Assembly (NCBI GenBank): GCA_018400255.1
Contig: JAGYMO010000333.1
Location: 1-25,544 of the forward strand
Reading direction: 5' to 3'
Origin: Deltaproteobacteria bacterium
GTDB lineage: Bacteria; Desulfobacterota; DSM-4660; Desulfatiglandales; B25-G16
DNA length: 25,544 nt
A model generated the notes under the pieces. The model was not told the origin of the DNA. It saw only the letters and a list, made by a program, of their open reading frames with translations, and made no database searches. Positions within the stretch are counted from its first letter, which is position 1. Each line of letters starts with the position of its first letter. A program made the position numbers and the translations under genes. This document shows positions 1 to 7,205 of this stretch, piece by piece.

Positions 1-461
1 CCTACTGCTATCAATGCATATCCGGCCAAAGAGGCTATCTCTAAAAAGACATAGAGGTTAAAGGCGTCACCTGTGATTACTATGCCTGCTAATCCTGTCA
101 CCTGAAGAAGAAAGAGTACGTAGAAAAAAACGATTTTTCCAGGTAGTTCCTTTTCCACGCTCCTTTTTGAATACACGGCCACAGTCAAGGAAACAAATGA
201 GATAATTGCGAGTACAAGGGAGTTAAGGTAGTCCACAACATATTCTATGCCCCAGGGAGGTTCCCATCCGCCAAGGCGATAGTGGATTGTTCCATTTGCA
301 ATAACCGTATTGAGCGTATAAAGTGATGAAAGAAAGGATAAGGAGAGCGCAATCAATACAATTGGATAGCAAAGGCCCTTTTTCCACCACCCAAATATAA
401 GGGTGATAAAGGCAAACATAAGCGGGATAACAATAATAAGAATAGGTGATTGTAATATCAT
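1..461 (-). CDS. mnhD: Monovalent cation/H+ antiporter subunit D (MnhD/MrpD), N-terminal part
   Basis: Only the first 153 codons are present; the gene runs off the left edge. The product is the large ion-translocating membrane subunit related to the NuoM/NuoN antiporter-like subunits, and acts in the inner membrane. Visible are an opening hydrophobic segment (residues 2-20), a GGWEPPWGI loop near residue 57, and a GDAFNLYVFLEIASLAGYAL stretch near residues 127-146 whose Glu corresponds to the conserved membrane glutamate of this family. The ATG overlaps the TGA of the preceding mnhC gene by 4 bases (ATGA, 458-461), so translation is probably coupled. The family (MrpD rather than MrpA or an Mbh/NuoN homologue) is assigned from the N-terminal sequence and from position directly after subunit C. 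Confidence 0.88.
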   Translation of the reverse strand, partial: MILQSPILIIVIPLMFAFITLIFGWWKKGLCYPIVLIALSLSFLSSLYTLNTVIANGTIHYRLGGWEPPWGIEYVVDYLNSLVLAIISFVSLTVAVYSKRSVEKELPGKIVFFYVLFLLQVTGLAGIVITGDAFNLYVFLEIASLAGYALIAV

Positions 462-838
462 TTTTTCAGCTGTAAGATTTCGTCTTCCTCTAATGTATTG
501 TATCTTCGGTAAATTTTAATCAATATTGCCAGGGCCACACCTAGGGTGCTAACCATAACCACAATGGCTGTAAGCATAAGCACATGGGGCAGGGGGTTCA
601 AATAAGAAGCAGCCTCTATAACATGTTCTTCATGACCATGTGAATGTTCAATAATAGGCAGGGTAGCAGATCTTTTTGATGCAGTTGATATAAAAAAAAG
701 GATGATTGCTGTTTGGAATATGTTCATCCCTATGACTTTTTTAACCAGATTTTTTTTGCCAATCATGGCGTAGAAGCCAATCATCATAAGGGTAATATAG
801 ATCCAGTAATTATATTTGCTAACTATAAAATCAAACAT
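458..838 (-). CDS. mnhC: Monovalent cation/H+ antiporter subunit C (MnhC/MrpC, NuoK-like)
   Basis: A 126-residue integral membrane protein with three hydrophobic segments (about residues 12-27, 38-53 and 85-109), the NuoK-like layout of MnhC. The motif IGMNIFQTAIILFFI around residues 36-50 and the PLPHVLMLTAIVV stretch around residues 82-94 are typical of MnhC/NuoK proteins. A His/Glu-rich loop (residues 64-75, EHSHGHEEHV) lies between helices 2 and 3; it is longer in charged residues than I would expect, but of a kind seen in this family. It is one subunit of the multi-protein Na+(or K+)/H+ antiporter. It follows the MbhE-like gene by 17 bases and overlaps mnhD by 4. Confidence 0.92.
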   Translation of the reverse strand: MFDFIVSKYNYWIYITLMMIGFYAMIGKKNLVKKVIGMNIFQTAIILFFISTASKRSATLPIIEHSHGHEEHVIEAASYLNPLPHVLMLTAIVVMVSTLGVALAILIKIYRRYNTLEEDEILQLKK

Positions 839-855
839 CCTGGGCTCACTATTGT

Positions 856-1167
856 CTAAGTTTTATCGGGGTTACTGTTTTGATCAACCTTTTTTTGCTT
901 TTTTCTTGTCCGTAATATTAAAATGCAGGAGACTCCAGCGGTGAATATAACGGTGGTTTCCCCAAGGGTATCGTAGCCCCTATAGTCCGCCAGCACAGAG
1001 GTAACAGCATTCGGTGTAGCTGTCTCTGCGAGTGTTTTTTCTAGATACCTTGGAGAGACGTGAGTGCTAGGAGGAGAATTAGGATCTCCCCAATCGGGCA
1101 TATCCTGAGTGCCGTAAATAAGTATGAGGCCTGTGACAACCACTGTTAAAATAAGTAAAACCCTCAA
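856..1167 (-). CDS. MbhE-like subunit (MrpA/MrpB-related C-terminal fragment)
   Basis: A 103-residue protein read from a TTG start. One N-terminal transmembrane segment (residues 2-19) and one near residues 70-87 flank the signature region GDPNSPPSTHVSPRYLE and VLADYRGYDTLGETTV, which is characteristic of the MbhE-type subunit (in classical Mrp systems this is part of the long MrpA C-terminus or MrpB N-terminus). The start is chosen because AGGAGG lies 8 bases upstream of the TTG and because the TTG overlaps the TGA of the MbhD-like gene. A longer reading begins further upstream inside that gene and translates to unrelated Cys/Gly-rich sequence, so it was discarded. It acts in the inner membrane as part of the antiporter complex. 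Confidence 0.87.
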   Translation of the reverse strand: MRVLLILTVVVTGLILIYGTQDMPDWGDPNSPPSTHVSPRYLEKTLAETATPNAVTSVLADYRGYDTLGETTVIFTAGVSCILILRTRKKQKKVDQNSNPDKT

Positions 1168-1409
1168 TCCTTGCTCCTCCTCTTTGTTTTGCTTACCGCT
1201 GCTATTAGTAAAACCGTTCCGATACCAGCGCTTACAGAGGCCTCTGTAAAGGCCACATCCACCGCACCCATTTCCGACCACAAAAGGCACATAAGAAAAC
1301 TATAGGCACCTAAGATTATAACGGCGCTTAACAAATCTTTTACAGATATGGCTGCAATGGCGCATATCAGAACCAAAAGCAAAATAACAATATCAAATGG
1401 GGCTATCAT
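1164..1409 (-). CDS. MbhD-like subunit (DUF4040)
   Basis: An 81-residue protein with three predicted membrane helices (about residues 6-22, 26-45 and 57-72). It carries the DUF4040/MbhD pattern: SVKDLLSAVIILGAYSFLM followed by EMGAVDVAFTEASVSAGIG, with an acidic EMGAxDVAFTEA segment. In classical Mrp antiporters this domain sits in the C-terminal part of MrpA; here it is a separate gene, as in Mbh/Mbx and many bacterial split Mrp modules. The TGA overlaps the TTG of the next gene, which implies translational coupling. It starts 10 bases after mnhG ends. Confidence 0.9.
   Translation of the reverse strand: MIAPFDIVILLLVLICAIAAISVKDLLSAVIILGAYSFLMCLLWSEMGAVDVAFTEASVSAGIGTVLLIAAVSKTKRRSKD
1176..1181 (-). 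promoter_or_regulatory. Strong ribosome binding site deciding a TTG start
   Basis: AGGAGG on the minus strand, 8 bases before the TTG codon at 1165-1167. It lies inside the end of the upstream MbhD-like gene and supports the rare start codon used for the MbhE-like subunit. Confidence 0.75.
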
Positions 1410-1419
1410 TTCTTTCTCC

Positions 1420-1722
1420 TTATTTTTTTACCCATGGTTTTAAACCACATCTCATGGCTGCCCTGGAGATGGCATGAGTCGATGTCGGCTGCGCTAAGAA
1501 CATGAAGACGGCAATAAAAAGAATCTTTACAGCCGTGAAAGAAAATCCTTCATAGACACTCAGCCCTATCAACGATAAAAGAACGGCCAGGGTATCGCCT
1601 TTTCCTGTGGCATGCAGTCGGGTGTAGAAATCCGGAAAGCGTAAAAGGCCTACCGTGGCAGCTAAGAAGAAAAAAAAGCCACCTAAAAGAAAGGGTATAG
1701 AAAGCGCTTGCATAATATTCAT
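1420..1722 (-). CDS. mnhG: Monovalent cation/H+ antiporter subunit G (MnhG/MrpG)
   Basis: A 100-residue small membrane subunit with the family signature GLLRFPDFYTRLHATGKGDT near residues 25-43 and a helix either side, followed by a third hydrophobic segment (about residues 62-79) and the SxxAISRAAMRCGL tail. The start is ATG at 1720-1722, which overlaps the TGA of mnhF by one base; a longer reading upstream runs through mnhF in another frame and is not supported. It is an accessory subunit of the multi-subunit Na+/H+ antiporter complex. Length and order (directly after F) match Mrp operons. Confidence 0.93.
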   Translation of the reverse strand: MNIMQALSIPFLLGGFFFFLAATVGLLRFPDFYTRLHATGKGDTLAVLLSLIGLSVYEGFSFTAVKILFIAVFMFLAQPTSTHAISRAAMRCGLKPWVKK

Positions 1723-1988
1723 CAGATCTCTCCACTCATCTCTAAGTATTTTGCCACTGTTATAGTTCCTAGAAAGTTTAGGAGTGCATATACCATGCTG
1801 ATGTCTACAAACATATCTACCCTTTGATATATGTACCCCATTATAAGTAAGATAACGAGGGTCTTGGTACCAATGGCGGAAATTGCGGCAACTCTGTTGA
1901 GAACGCCCGGACCAAATACCCCTCGATATAGACAGAGCAATACAAGAAAAAATAAACCCATGCCAAGCCATAAAAAAAAGTTATCCAT
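1722..1988 (-). CDS. mnhF: Monovalent cation/H+ antiporter subunit F (MnhF/MrpF)
   Basis: An 88-residue protein with three hydrophobic segments (about residues 3-22, 41-56 and 63-80). It has the MnhF features: a GPGVLNRVAAISAIGTKT stretch, a short loop with YQRVDMFVDISMVYALLNFLGT, and a tail ending soon after the last helix. The start is taken as the ATG at 1986-1988; an upstream ATG (2009) would add seven basic residues in a region that is the end of mnhB. The reading overlaps mnhB by 8 bases and mnhG by 1, consistent with a single polycistronic unit. Confidence 0.92.
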   Translation of the reverse strand: MDNFFLWLGMGLFFLVLLCLYRGVFGPGVLNRVAAISAIGTKTLVILLIMGYIYQRVDMFVDISMVYALLNFLGTITVAKYLEMSGEI

Positions 1989-2454
1989 TTTCCTCCTTGA
2001 TTTCCTCATCCTCTGGAATAATTCCGCCTGTAGATATGTCGAAAAAGATTGAAAACATTACTGCCATAACGGTTATTCCCACCCCAATTTCCACGCCTAG
2101 AATCCCGAGGGATCTTGCCTGCGCGGGTATTACCTTTAATATAAGAGAGAGTCTTCCATAGTCTAGAAAATTGCTTCCCAAGATAAGGCAAAGGAGCCCA
2201 ATACCGGAGTATATCAAGAGGCCGGAGGCGCTAAAAATTCCGGCCTTTAGCTCAGACATTCTTGCTCTTGCCTCCTCAAGACCATGCGTTATAAGGTAAA
2301 GTATAAAGCTTGCCCCAAGGATAACTCCACCTTGAAATCCTCCGCCTGGGCTGTGATGACCATGCATAATAACATAAAGGGCATAAATCTGTATAAATGG
2401 AATCATTATTCTAGCTACTGCCCGTATTATAATATCATCGGTTAATCTAGTCAT
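1981..2454 (-). CDS. mnhB: Monovalent cation/H+ antiporter subunit B (MnhB/MrpB)
   Basis: A 157-residue integral membrane protein with four hydrophobic segments. The MnhB signature GHHSPGGGFQGGVILGASFI is present at residues 32-51, preceded by a helix with RIMIPFIQIYALYV. The tail is acidic (GGIIPEDEEIKEENG). It belongs to the MnhB domain family of Na+/H+ antiporter subunits and precedes F and G. A 96-base gap separates it from mnhE upstream, the widest spacing inside this operon, so a second promoter or processing site there is possible although none is obvious. Confidence 0.93.
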   Translation of the reverse strand: MTRLTDDIIIRAVARIMIPFIQIYALYVIMHGHHSPGGGFQGGVILGASFILYLITHGLEEARARMSELKAGIFSASGLLIYSGIGLLCLILGSNFLDYGRLSLILKVIPAQARSLGILGVEIGVGITVMAVMFSIFFDISTGGIIPEDEEIKEENG

Positions 2455-2550
2455 AATCTGCCTGCAAAAATTACAGCTTGTCGGAATTATTTAGAAATAT
2501 AAGCCTATTAAATATCAATCCATTTTCAGTAATAGACAGCGAGGAAATTC

Positions 2551-3267
2551 CTATTTTAGCTCCCCAAATATCCTGGAAACATCCAGAATGTCCTGTATGT
2601 AAATATGATCCGCCTCCATAAAGACATGGGCTATTTTATCCTCCATTTCACCAGTATCAAGATCTGAGGCGACCTTTTTATCAATAGCGTGAACAAAAAA
2701 TTCTCCATCTCTAATATCAATGGTGATGGTGCCCGGGGTTAGAGTAATGGAATTTGCAAGGGCCACCCACGATATATCGCTTTCCAATTTTGTGTTGAAT
2801 CTTAGTATAGATGGGTCAATGGGCATTTTTGGAGAAAGTGCAAGGTATGCAACATGAAGATTTGCTGTAAAGATTTGGCTTAAAAACCATGGTGCGGCAG
2901 CAAAAAATCTTTTGAACATGATCCTTATATCTCCTATTCTTACATTGGCGAATAGAAGGTCATAGGACAGGTAGGAAATTAATAAACAGGATAAGACCCC
3001 AAGGGTCAGGTGAAAAAGATCAAGGCGCCCCGAAAGCAAGACCCAAAAAGCAAACAGCATAAAGAATGTTAAGGTGTAGTTCCTTATAGCCAGTTTTGTG
3101 TGTTGAGCCCCGGAAAGGAAGGCCTGTTCTGCTCGTTTGGCTTCCAAGGACTTTGTCTCACTTGCTATTTTTGCAGAACTATATAATAATTCCCTTGCCT
3201 CATTTCTGGCCTTTTCGAGAATCTCAAATGCCTTGTCTGCTGTTTGAATAAGTACAGTAACTTCCAT
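2551..3267 (-). CDS. mnhE: Monovalent cation/H+ antiporter subunit E (MnhE/MrpE) with N-terminal helical extension
   Basis: A 238-residue protein, longer than the usual MnhE of about 160. The core starts near residue 64: two membrane helices with FAFWVLLSGRLDLFHLTLGVLS, then a soluble C-terminal part with ANSITLTPGTITIDI (about residues 171-185), the MnhE hallmark. Residues 1-62 form an amphipathic, probably coiled-coil segment rich in Ala, Glu, Lys and Arg (EILEKARNEARELL, ASETKSLEAKRAEQAF) that ordinary MnhE lacks. The ATG at 3265-3267 is followed in frame by no later convincing start before the core. It is the first antiporter gene of this unit, 42 bases after the upstream universal stress gene. 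Confidence 0.87.
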   Translation of the reverse strand: MEVTVLIQTADKAFEILEKARNEARELLYSSAKIASETKSLEAKRAEQAFLSGAQHTKLAIRNYTLTFFMLFAFWVLLSGRLDLFHLTLGVLSCLLISYLSYDLLFANVRIGDIRIMFKRFFAAAPWFLSQIFTANLHVAYLALSPKMPIDPSILRFNTKLESDISWVALANSITLTPGTITIDIRDGEFFVHAIDKKVASDLDTGEMEDKIAHVFMEADHIYIQDILDVSRIFGELK

Positions 3268-3309
3268 ATTCAGCTTCCTAACAATACTATACTTTATCCC
3301 TATTATAAT

Positions 3310-4068
3310 TTAAGGGATAATCAAAACAGGTACATGAGCCTTTTCCGCAACTGAGAGAGGGACGGACCGAGAAAAAACCTTTTCAATCGTATTTTTTGAG
3401 CTTGCCCCCATAATTATAAGGCTCGCGTTGTATTCCTTTGCTGCAAGTAATATCTCCTCTGGTGTCTTTCCTGCATATATGTGGGATTCTGCGTCTATCT
3501 TTTCCTCTAAACATATTTTTCTTATTTCTTCGATTCTCTCCTTAATCTGTCTGATTTCCTTGACAGTTGGTTTTTCGTTTAATACATATACTATATCAAC
3601 AGCCCCTAAGACTTTCTTTAATCCAACAATATAAAGCCATGCCCTCCTTGCAGAATCAGACCAGTGTGTTGCAAGTATTACATTATCGAACAGGCCTTTT
3701 TTTCTATGCTCGTACTTACCGCCATTTTCATGGATTAAAAGAACGGGAATATGGCTATTTTTAATCAGATCTTTCTCCGCTGACCCCTTGAAAAGCCTGT
3801 TTTTAACCCTCTTCATGCTGGCAATTATAAGGGAGGCGTTTTCCTTGTCAGCCAAATCCAGTATTTTATTTACAAATGGTCCGGGTTTATCTATGGTTTT
3901 ACAATTTATCTCTTCTTCCGCCAGTTTGCTTTTTAATCCTTCCGGTAGATCGGAGGAAAGAAGCATAACTTCTTTAAGGCCTACCCCTTTCATTCCAAGC
4001 AATAATTCAATGGGATCATGCGTAGCTTTTTCAAGGTTTGTTGTGTAAAGGATTCGTTTTATTTCCAT
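3310..4068 (-). CDS. Tandem-domain universal stress protein (UspA family)
   Basis: A 252-residue cytosolic protein made of two UspA alpha/beta domains (about residues 1-122 and 126-252). Each domain opens with a beta-strand (IKRILYTTNL; FDNVILATHW) and ends with a PVLLIHE or PVLIIP strand typical of Usp folds. The ATP-loop motif G-2x-G-9x-G(S/T) is degenerate: domain 1 retains FKGSAEKDL and domain 2 reads MGASSKNTIEKVFSRSV, so nucleotide binding is uncertain. It lies 42 bases upstream of mnhE in the same direction, which fits a shared transcript and a role in stress or ion homeostasis, but that role is inferred from neighbours only. Confidence 0.88.
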   Translation of the reverse strand: MEIKRILYTTNLEKATHDPIELLLGMKGVGLKEVMLLSSDLPEGLKSKLAEEEINCKTIDKPGPFVNKILDLADKENASLIIASMKRVKNRLFKGSAEKDLIKNSHIPVLLIHENGGKYEHRKKGLFDNVILATHWSDSARRAWLYIVGLKKVLGAVDIVYVLNEKPTVKEIRQIKERIEEIRKICLEEKIDAESHIYAGKTPEEILLAAKEYNASLIIMGASSKNTIEKVFSRSVPLSVAEKAHVPVLIIP

Positions 4069-4180
4069 ATCGAATATAATTTCTAACCCTTTATCTTAAT
4101 TCATGTATCTTAGCAATACATTTTTGTATGTTGAAGCTAAAAATTTTCACCTATAAAATCGGTTAAAAATTATAAACTCT

Positions 4181-4221
4181 AAAAAAGCTGCAACAAGCAA
4201 TTATTCTGATAGTAGCAGCTT
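4181..4221 (-). terminator. Probable rho-independent terminator
   Basis: Downstream of the universal stress gene ending at 4236, the minus strand carries a 7-base perfect stem (AAGCTGC / GCAGCTT, 4215-4221 with 4185-4191) immediately followed by a run of T (A run at 4181-4186 on the plus strand). The loop is long (23 bases), which weakens it. If real, it separates the receiver/Usp unit from the Usp/antiporter unit. Confidence 0.45.
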
Positions 4222-4235
4222 AATAAGTATAGGAA

Positions 4236-5114
4236 TCATGAACCTTCTGCCGGAATTATTAAAACAGGTAATTCAGAGTTCTCCGCAAGGCTATGGGCAA
4301 TACTGCCTACCCACTTCTCCTTCCATATGCTCTTTTTTCTTGTGCCAAGGACAATCATGGAAGATTTGTGTTCAGTGGCTGCCTTTTTAATCTGTTCCTC
4401 TGTTTGACCAATGTAAAGATGCGGGCGGGCATCTATTCTTTCTTTTACAAAAATATCGCAAACATCATCCAGCCTTTTCTTGTTTTCCCTTTCCAGTTTG
4501 TGTGCCTCCATCTTTGATAACTTACCGACCTCCTTTTCGCTCAGCACGTGAACTATCTCGACCCTCTTTGTTGCACCACTTAATGCGAGTACAAGATCAA
4601 GGACGCGCTCTGATGAGACTGACCAGTCAAGGGCTAACAATAGTCTCTCGAATGGATCATCTCCGGCCTTGCTGGATTGTGACAGATAATTATACACCAA
4701 AACCGGCTTTGATGTCCTCCGCAGAAGTTCTGATATTTCCGAGCCTGCATAAAGCTCTTCGAACTTTCCTCTCTCTATTCTTGCTGTAACAATCAAGTCT
4801 ACATTTTCTATTTCGGATACGGATATTATCTTTGGAAGTACATTTCCGATGGCTATATGGGCTCCAACCTCCATGCCCTCTTCAAACAATGTCTCGGCCC
4901 AATCAATAAATCTGATATCCGCTATCTCTTTAAGCTTTACCTCTTCCTGTTTGAGAAAGCCGGTCCCACGCCTCATAGCTACCTTTTCCCTCTTTATCAC
5001 ATGAAGGAAAACCACATGATTGAGCCCACATTTTCTAAGCCCCATCAATGATTGCAGTGCGTCGAACCATAGTTCTTCGAATTCTGAAACAAAAAGCATC
5101 GTATTGATTTTCAT
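4236..5114 (-). CDS. Tandem-domain universal stress protein (UspA family), second copy
   Basis: A 292-residue protein with two Usp-like halves (about residues 1-145 and 155-290). Domain 1 begins INTMLFVSEFEELWFDA and ends KPVLVYNY; domain 2 begins FERLLLALDWSVSSERVLDL and ends SIAHSLAENSELPVLIIP. The nucleotide loop of domain 2 (VLGTRKKSIWKEKWVGS) departs from the consensus G-2x-G-9x-G(S/T). It shares overall design with the neighbouring tandem Usp but is clearly diverged from it. A good Shine-Dalgarno (AAGGAGA) precedes the ATG. It follows the receiver gene by 17 bases, so the two are probably co-transcribed and may act in the same response. The specific ligand and stress are unknown. Confidence 0.86.
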   Translation of the reverse strand: MKINTMLFVSEFEELWFDALQSLMGLRKCGLNHVVFLHVIKREKVAMRRGTGFLKQEEVKLKEIADIRFIDWAETLFEEGMEVGAHIAIGNVLPKIISVSEIENVDLIVTARIERGKFEELYAGSEISELLRRTSKPVLVYNYLSQSSKAGDDPFERLLLALDWSVSSERVLDLVLALSGATKRVEIVHVLSEKEVGKLSKMEAHKLERENKKRLDDVCDIFVKERIDARPHLYIGQTEEQIKKAATEHKSSMIVLGTRKKSIWKEKWVGSIAHSLAENSELPVLIIPAEGS

Positions 5115-5131
5115 TGTTTCTCCTTGTTAAA

Positions 5132-5524
5132 TCACCCTAATATTTTTTTCAGGGTTTCAGCTAAATCTTCAGGCTCAACTGGTTTTTCAAGATAGGCCTG
5201 AGGTTCCGGCACGGTTTCATCTCCAAATTCTGTCAATGCGGCCTGGGATCTGAGAAACGTTCTCCTGGACACACCGGAAAGCATAACAACTGGGATACTC
5301 TTTAGAGAGTCGTCGGTTTTCAGATCATGATACATCTTTATTCCGCTTTGTTTTGGCATCAATATGTCCAGGATTATCAGATCGGGTTTTTCTTCTCTTA
5401 CCTTTTTTATGCCCTCCTCCCCATCCTTTGCCATTATTGGAGTATATCCATTTTCTTCTAGAACCGTTGACACAAATGTCCTTATATCAGGATCATCTTC
5501 AACATTCAGCACCCTTTTGGCCAT
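5132..5524 (-). CDS. Stand-alone response-regulator receiver (CheY-like)
   Basis: A 130-residue protein consisting only of a receiver domain. Key residues are in place: the acidic pair at E9-D10-D11, the phosphoacceptor D53 in LIILDILMP, S83 in VVMLSG and K114 in YLEKPVEP. No DNA-binding or enzymatic output domain is attached. An insertion of about ten residues (RSQAALTEFGDETVPEPQ) lies before the K114 strand, as in some receivers of deltaproteobacterial multi-kinase pathways. The start was set at 5522-5524 rather than the ATG six codons earlier because GGGAGG sits correctly in front of it. It lies between the histidine kinases upstream and a Usp gene downstream, and probably relays phosphate from one of those kinases. 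Confidence 0.9.
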   Translation of the reverse strand: MAKRVLNVEDDPDIRTFVSTVLEENGYTPIMAKDGEEGIKKVREEKPDLIILDILMPKQSGIKMYHDLKTDDSLKSIPVVMLSGVSRRTFLRSQAALTEFGDETVPEPQAYLEKPVEPEDLAETLKKILG

Positions 5525-5591
5525 AGCTAAACCTCCCTTCAATACTTTTTATTTAAACTAAAATTCCCTTTATATTATAAATCAAGGATAA

Positions 5592-7160
5592 TTAAAACAT
5601 TGTCGATAGCGTAATCTGTTTTTTCTGGCTAATGCCTTCCCCAGATAGAATTTTATATGGTAAATACATCGTAAATGTAGTGCCTTTACCAAGCTCAGAA
5701 TCAACCTTCAATATGCCCTCACTTTCCTTGACGATCTTGTCGGTCACAAGTAACCCAAGGCCTGTTCCATTTTCTCCTTTCGTACTAAAAAGCCTCGAAA
5801 AAAGCCTTGCCTTGGTATCCTTATCCATACCCATTCCGTTATCTTTTACTTTAAATTTTATAGTATGGTCTTTCTGCAGCTCTGTGTACACATCGACCCG
5901 CCATTGTTTTTTTGGTGAAGAATCGAATATACAGGCATCAATGGCATTTGAAACGAGGTTTAGCATAGACCTGTGTATCGATTTTGGATCTATATATACC
6001 TCTCCAACCAAAGAATCAAGATGTTTTCTTATTTCAATGTCATGCTCCCGTGCCCTTGGCTCCATAAGCGAGCAGACCTCTTCAACTATCTGGTTTGGGA
6101 AGCAGGCTTCAGCCTCAGGGTTCCGCTCTTTTGAATATGTTAGAAGGTCAAGAACAAGATCTGAAATCCTGCGGACGTTTCTTTCTATCATTGACCAGCC
6201 ATTTTTTACCTTATCTGTATTATTTTTGTCAAGTGCAACATTTAATACATACGTTCCACCCTTAAGCCCGTTAAGGATATTTTTTATATAGTGGGCAAGC
6301 CCCGCGACAGTTTGTCCGGTAGCAGCCAATCTCTCAGATTTAATTAATTCTTCCTGGAGTCTTTTTAGTTCTCTTAGATCACGAAAAAAACCGACGCTGC
6401 CTATAATGCCGCTGTTCTCAGTAAGGATTGAACCCGAAAACCTTGTGGGGACAAGTTTTCCATTTTTGTCAACAATAGAGATTTCTCTCCATTCTGAAAA
6501 ATTGGCAGAGGCTTCGTTATTGAGGCCGTCTATAAATTCAGAGGCTAAGTTTGCCGGTAATATTTTTTCAATATTCGTCTTTCTTATTATTTCATTTCGT
6601 CTGTAGCCGAATATTTTCTGTGCGCCATAATTATAAATTACAATAACGCCATTCTCGTCTGTGGCTACGATGCCATCATTTGAAGACGTAATAAGTTTAT
6701 CCTGAAACTCTGATCTCCTCTTAACCTCTTCTGTCGCTACCCTGACCATATTCTCAAGGTCATCAGTATATGCCTTCAATTTTGTTCTAATATCTATTCG
6801 TTCTCTTGCCCTTTTTAACGCAACAAAAAGGGCGTCATCTTTAATAGGCTTATTTAAAAAATCAGAGGCATCGAGTTTAAGGGTCTCTATGGCTGAGTCC
6901 ATGTCGCCATGTCCGGTTATCATTATAACTTCCGCGTTTGGATTTATCTCCTTGATCTGCTTTAAGGCCGTAATACCATCCATACCGGGCATTTTTATAT
7001 CAGTTAGGACTATAGAGGGCATCTCTTTTTTGAATACCTCTATGCCCTCTTCTCCTGTTGATGCTGTTAAGACATCGTATCCATCGCTTGCAAGAGAGAT
7101 GGATAAGACTTTCCTGATACCCTCTTCGTCATCTATTATTAAAAGCTTTGACATTTCCAT
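5592..7160 (-). CDS. Receiver-PAS-histidine kinase hybrid
   Basis: A 522-residue cytosolic signalling protein with no membrane segment. Order: receiver (residues 3-120; D10-D11, phosphoacceptor D54 in VLTDIKMPGMDG, K104), a linking helix (125-150), a PAS domain (155-265; VATDENGVIVIYNYGAQKIFGY), a phosphoacceptor helix with H290 in GLAHYIKNILNGLKGG, and a HATPase (N box NLVSNAIDAC 401-410, G1 DNGMGMD 440-446, G2 GTGLG 465-469). The H box differs from the usual HExxxP: Tyr-Ile-Lys-Asn replaces Glu-x-x-x. The N-terminal receiver suggests control by another kinase. ATG at 7160 is used; an ATG at 7154 is equally possible since neither has a strong ribosome site. It probably works with the 697-residue kinase just upstream. 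Confidence 0.9.
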   Translation of the reverse strand: MEMSKLLIIDDEEGIRKVLSISLASDGYDVLTASTGEEGIEVFKKEMPSIVLTDIKMPGMDGITALKQIKEINPNAEVIMITGHGDMDSAIETLKLDASDFLNKPIKDDALFVALKRARERIDIRTKLKAYTDDLENMVRVATEEVKRRSEFQDKLITSSNDGIVATDENGVIVIYNYGAQKIFGYRRNEIIRKTNIEKILPANLASEFIDGLNNEASANFSEWREISIVDKNGKLVPTRFSGSILTENSGIIGSVGFFRDLRELKRLQEELIKSERLAATGQTVAGLAHYIKNILNGLKGGTYVLNVALDKNNTDKVKNGWSMIERNVRRISDLVLDLLTYSKERNPEAEACFPNQIVEEVCSLMEPRAREHDIEIRKHLDSLVGEVYIDPKSIHRSMLNLVSNAIDACIFDSSPKKQWRVDVYTELQKDHTIKFKVKDNGMGMDKDTKARLFSRLFSTKGENGTGLGLLVTDKIVKESEGILKVDSELGKGTTFTMYLPYKILSGEGISQKKQITLSTMF

Positions 7161-7205
7161 ATTGTTATATTTTTTATTTTTGACCTAAAAATCTGGTATA
7201 TTGTA

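Noticed and set aside
1168..1290. N-terminal extension of the MbhE-like protein (Cys/Gly-rich)
   Set aside because: It is the MbhD-like gene read in another frame; the TTG at 1165-1167 with AGGAGG explains the start better.
5632..6291. A 219-codon plus-strand open frame antisense to the receiver-PAS kinase
   Set aside because: It mirrors the frame of the clear kinase gene on the other strand; its Ser/Phe/Leu-rich translation shows no domain.
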